This document shows positions 5,498 to 7,205 of a stretch of DNA of 7,205 nt, piece by piece. The stretch comes from Clostridia bacterium. Lineage in GTDB: Bacteria; Bacillota; Clostridia; Oscillospirales; Acutalibacteraceae. The stretch covers positions 1-7,205 of the forward strand of contig JAILDS010000047.1 in assembly GCA_024689165.1 (NCBI GenBank). Reading direction: 5' to 3'. The notes beneath the pieces were generated by a model. The model worked only from the letters and a program-made list of their open reading frames with translations. It was not told the origin of the DNA and searched no databases. How positions within the stretch are numbered: position 1 is the stretch's first letter; every line of letters starts with the position of its first letter. Both the position numbers and the translations under genes were made by a program.

Positions 5498-5938
5498 ATG
5501 AAAAAAATAATTGCCGCAATTCTCTCGATCCTTTTGATCTCCGCCCTCGGCCTGAACGTCTTCGCCATGAAAGAGGCAAGGCTTGAGATCGGGGACGTGA
5601 ACGGCGTTGAGGGCATTACCGCCGAGGACGCGAGGCTCGCTCTGCGCCTGGCGCTCAAGATCGACGACTACAAACGTATCATCGACACCTATCCGACCAC
5701 GTGCTTCGACCCCGAAGTCGCCTCCGACGTTGACGGAGACGGCGAGGTCACCGCTTACGACGCGAGGCTCATCCTCCGCTTCTGCGTAGGCGAGATCACG
5801 TCCTTCCCCGCGAGCGGGACTGAGGACGCGCACGAAACGCCGGTCGCCGACGATCGCGAGATCAATTTCTGGAACCTCTGGGACGGCTGGCGCGGCGTAT
5901 TCGACGCCGAGTTGTTCAGAGATCTTTTCAATAACTGA
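5498..5938 (+). CDS. Small secreted protein with dockerin-like calcium-binding repeats
   Basis: A 146-residue protein. Residues 1-23 form a signal peptide: KK, a hydrophobic core IIAAILSILLISALGL, and a cleavage site after VFA, so the mature protein is exported. Two dockerin type I-like segments follow. The first, GDVNGVEGITAEDARLALRLAL (32-53), has Asp33, Asn35 and Asp44 but Val37 where the loop normally has Asp. The second, DVDGDGEVTAYDARLILRF (77-95), is a complete loop with Asp77, Asp79, Asp81, Glu83 and Asp88. Dockerins bind Ca2+ and dock on cohesin modules in cellulosome-type complexes. No catalytic or carbohydrate-binding domain is present. The tail (about 122-146) is rich in aromatics, with Trp125, Trp128 and Trp131 spaced every three residues and then an LF-rich segment. 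It may be an amphipathic helix. The gene probably has its own promoter and lies 8 bases before comF. The function is unknown; a scaffold-binding or cell-surface adaptor is a guess. Confidence 0.75.
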   Translation: MKKIIAAILSILLISALGLNVFAMKEARLEIGDVNGVEGITAEDARLALRLALKIDDYKRIIDTYPTTCFDPEVASDVDGDGEVTAYDARLILRFCVGEITSFPASGTEDAHETPVADDREINFWNLWDGWRGVFDAELFRDLFNN

Positions 5939-5946
5939 GCCGCGTT

Positions 5947-6720
5947 TTGGAGTTTTCGTTCCTTTCCGCCTTTTTTCCCGAAAGGTGTTGTTTCTGCGGG
6001 GGCGTCATACGCCCCCGCGAGTTTGTTTGTGAGGAATGCCGCGAAAAACACGCCCTGCGGACAAAAACGGTAAAATGCCCCTACTGCGCCCTGCCACGGT
6101 ATGACTGCAGCTGCACGCGCGCGCACTATTACGATCTTCTTCTTTCGCCGTACGTTTACGACGGCGACGTGCGCCGCTGTGTCATCAGGTATAAGTCCGG
6201 CGGCGAAAAACAGCTTTACAAAGGCATCGCCGACATAATGTCGCAGTATATCGGCTTTGAGCTGGACGCGTCGAAGATCGACGTCATAACGAGCGTTCCG
6301 ACGACGCCCGCCCGGCTCAAAAGCAGGGGCTTCGACCAGACCGCGCTCATAGCCGCCGAGCTCGCCGGAAAGCTTAACCTGCCTTACGAGCCGCTTCTGC
6401 GCAAGTTTTCGGACGACGTCCCGCAGAAGCAGCTCGACCCCGTTTCACGAACGGGCAACGTCCGCGGTACGATAGACCTGCTCGGCGGGGTTTCGGTCGA
6501 AGACCGTACGGTACTGCTTGTCGACGACATCGTCACTACCGGCGCGACGCTCGACGAGTGCGCGGCCACGCTGAAGATCTTCGGCGCGAATAACGTGGTC
6601 GCCGCCGCGTTCGCCGTATCCGGATACAGGCCCGAACGGGCTGAAAAATACGCAAAAAAACAGCTCCCGCCTGAAACACGGGAACTGCTGCGGCAGGAAA
6701 GAATACCGTTCTTTTCGTGA
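5947..6720 (+). CDS. comF: ComF family phosphoribosyltransferase-like protein
   Basis: A 257-residue cytosolic protein with the ComF layout: an N-terminal zinc-finger-like region followed by a type I phosphoribosyltransferase domain. Cysteines at 14/15, 17, 28 and 31 form one cluster and those at 44, 47, 54 and 56 (CPYC then CSC) a second. The PRT domain shows DVITSVPTTPARLKSRGFDQ, the QKQLDPVSRTGNVRGT segment, and the PRPP-binding loop VDDIVTTGAT (192-201). In naturally competent bacteria ComF helps take transforming DNA into the cytosol, but it is also widespread where competence is unproven, and no other com gene is seen here. The best start is a TTG at 5947, 8 bases after the dockerin-like gene's stop; an in-frame TAA at 5932-5934 limits extension, leaving only a CTG at 5935 as an alternative. 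No clear ribosome binding site is seen, suggesting translational coupling. The 3' end abuts the convergent transporter gene with no gap. Confidence 0.87.
   Translation: MEFSFLSAFFPERCCFCGGVIRPREFVCEECREKHALRTKTVKCPYCALPRYDCSCTRAHYYDLLLSPYVYDGDVRRCVIRYKSGGEKQLYKGIADIMSQYIGFELDASKIDVITSVPTTPARLKSRGFDQTALIAAELAGKLNLPYEPLLRKFSDDVPQKQLDPVSRTGNVRGTIDLLGGVSVEDRTVLLVDDIVTTGATLDECAATLKIFGANNVVAAAFAVSGYRPERAEKYAKKQLPPETRELLRQERIPFFS
6654..6687 (-). terminator. Intrinsic terminator of the MATE gene, inside comF
   Basis: Read on the minus strand, CAGTTCCCG (6687 down to 6679) pairs with CGGGAGCTG (6669 down to 6661) around a 9-base loop, with seven T immediately following (6660 to 6654). The stem has 9 continuous pairs including one G-U. 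On the plus strand the same position is an A-C mismatch and the A run comes before the stem, so the structure is specific for minus-strand transcription. It begins 33 bases past the transporter stop codon. Confidence 0.85.
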
Positions 6721-7205
6721 TCACACTATCGTTCTCACCCATACCCTGCTTTTGAGCATTATATAGCCGACGACGACCTTCACGAGCTCGGCGCACTGGA
6801 CGATCGGGAACAATATGTGTATCTCAAGCCTGAACGCATAGAACAGGATGAAGGCGAGCGGGACGGTGACGCACCAGAGCGTCCCGCTGTCGAACAGGAA
6901 GGTTATGAAGGTCTTGCCTCCGCTGCGGAGGGTGAAGTATTCGGCGCTCGCCATCGTCGCCAGCGGAAGGGTCAGGGCGAATACCCTTATAAAATAGACC
7001 GCGAGCGTCTTCGACTCCGGATCCGTGTTGTACAGCCTTGTTATTTGTCCGCCGAAAAAGAACAGCAGCGCCGAGAACGCGACGCCTATCGAAAGCGAAA
7101 AGGCTATGAGCTTGCGGACGGTATCGACCGCTTTCTCGTGTTTCCCCGAGCCGAGGAGCCGGGCGGAGATGATGCCTATGCCGACGCCCATGCTGAAGGT
7201 GAACA
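6721..7205 (-). CDS. MATE-family multidrug/toxin efflux transporter, C-terminal part (partial)
   Basis: The frame stays open past the right edge, so only the last 160 residues are present; the first internal Met at 7191 is not the start (FTFS precedes it). The stretch FTFSMGVGIGIISARLLGSG, with a basic loop after it (GKHEKAVDTVRK), is the conserved feature at the start of a MATE half-domain. About five hydrophobic segments follow, for example LIAFSLSIGVAFSALLFFF, TFITFLFDSGTLWCVTVPLAF and VVVGYIMLKS. MATE proteins have twelve membrane helices and export cationic compounds using a Na+ or H+ gradient; the substrate is not readable. The end is a short basic tail (SRVWVRTIV). The gene converges on comF with no intergenic base. 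Confidence 0.82.
   Translation of the reverse strand, partial: FTFSMGVGIGIISARLLGSGKHEKAVDTVRKLIAFSLSIGVAFSALLFFFGGQITRLYNTDPESKTLAVYFIRVFALTLPLATMASAEYFTLRSGGKTFITFLFDSGTLWCVTVPLAFILFYAFRLEIHILFPIVQCAELVKVVVGYIMLKSRVWVRTIV

Noticed and set aside
5393..5833. Minus-strand open frame of 146 codons over the dockerin-like gene
   Set aside because: It is antisense to a gene with a signal peptide, promoter-like AT-rich region and ribosome binding site; its own product has no motif.
5755..6126. Minus-strand open frame of 123 codons across the dockerin-like/comF junction
   Set aside because: It overlaps two supported plus-strand genes, including the cysteine clusters of comF, and shows no domain of its own.
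6654..6660. Run of seven A in comF as a possible programmed frameshift site
   Set aside because: The frame is intact and the family ends normally shortly afterwards. The run is better explained as the U tract of the minus-strand terminator.

Overview
The window looks like chromosomal DNA of a GC-rich, uncultured-type Clostridia (Oscillospiraceae/Christensenellales-like) bacterium. This is inferred from the strong C/G bias at third codon positions, Firmicutes-style Shine-Dalgarno sites, two likely TTG starts, an AraM-type glycerol-1-phosphate dehydrogenase, a dockerin-type secreted protein, and Gram-positive-type NusB and ComF. I see no transposase, phage gene, CRISPR array, rRNA or tRNA, and no stretch over 300 bases without a gene.

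Layout. Bases 1-1047 hold two adjacent, translationally coupled sugar phosphate isomerase/epimerase genes (TIM barrel); the first is cut by the left edge. A strong intrinsic terminator hairpin (1062-1096) follows and abuts the ribosome binding site of a glycerol-1-phosphate dehydrogenase gene (1112-2437), which has its own terminator (2454-2477). A clear extended -10 promoter (2511-2539) then drives a divergent elongation factor G paralogue (2615-4687, TTG start). After a 146-base gap with a terminator-like hairpin come nusB (4834-5343), a second candidate promoter (5435-5469), a short secreted dockerin-like protein (5498-5938) and, 8 bases later, a ComF-family phosphoribosyltransferase (5947-6720). 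A MATE-family transporter on the minus strand enters from the right edge and stops at 6721, immediately next to the comF stop.

How the genes relate. The sugar isomerases and the glycerol-1-phosphate dehydrogenase may share a transcript, with the hairpin between them acting as an attenuator or partial terminator. The EF-G paralogue and NusB are both translation/transcription factors, but their linkage looks loose. The dockerin-like gene and comF are probably cotranscribed. The most notable sequence-level observations are: (a) an intrinsic terminator for the minus-strand transporter embedded in the comF coding region; (b) terminator-like hairpins directly in front of the start regions of two genes; (c) departures from consensus in the GTPase motifs of the EF-G paralogue; and (d) a stand-alone dockerin-like protein with a tryptophan-rich tail. 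I did not find a convincing new multi-gene system.
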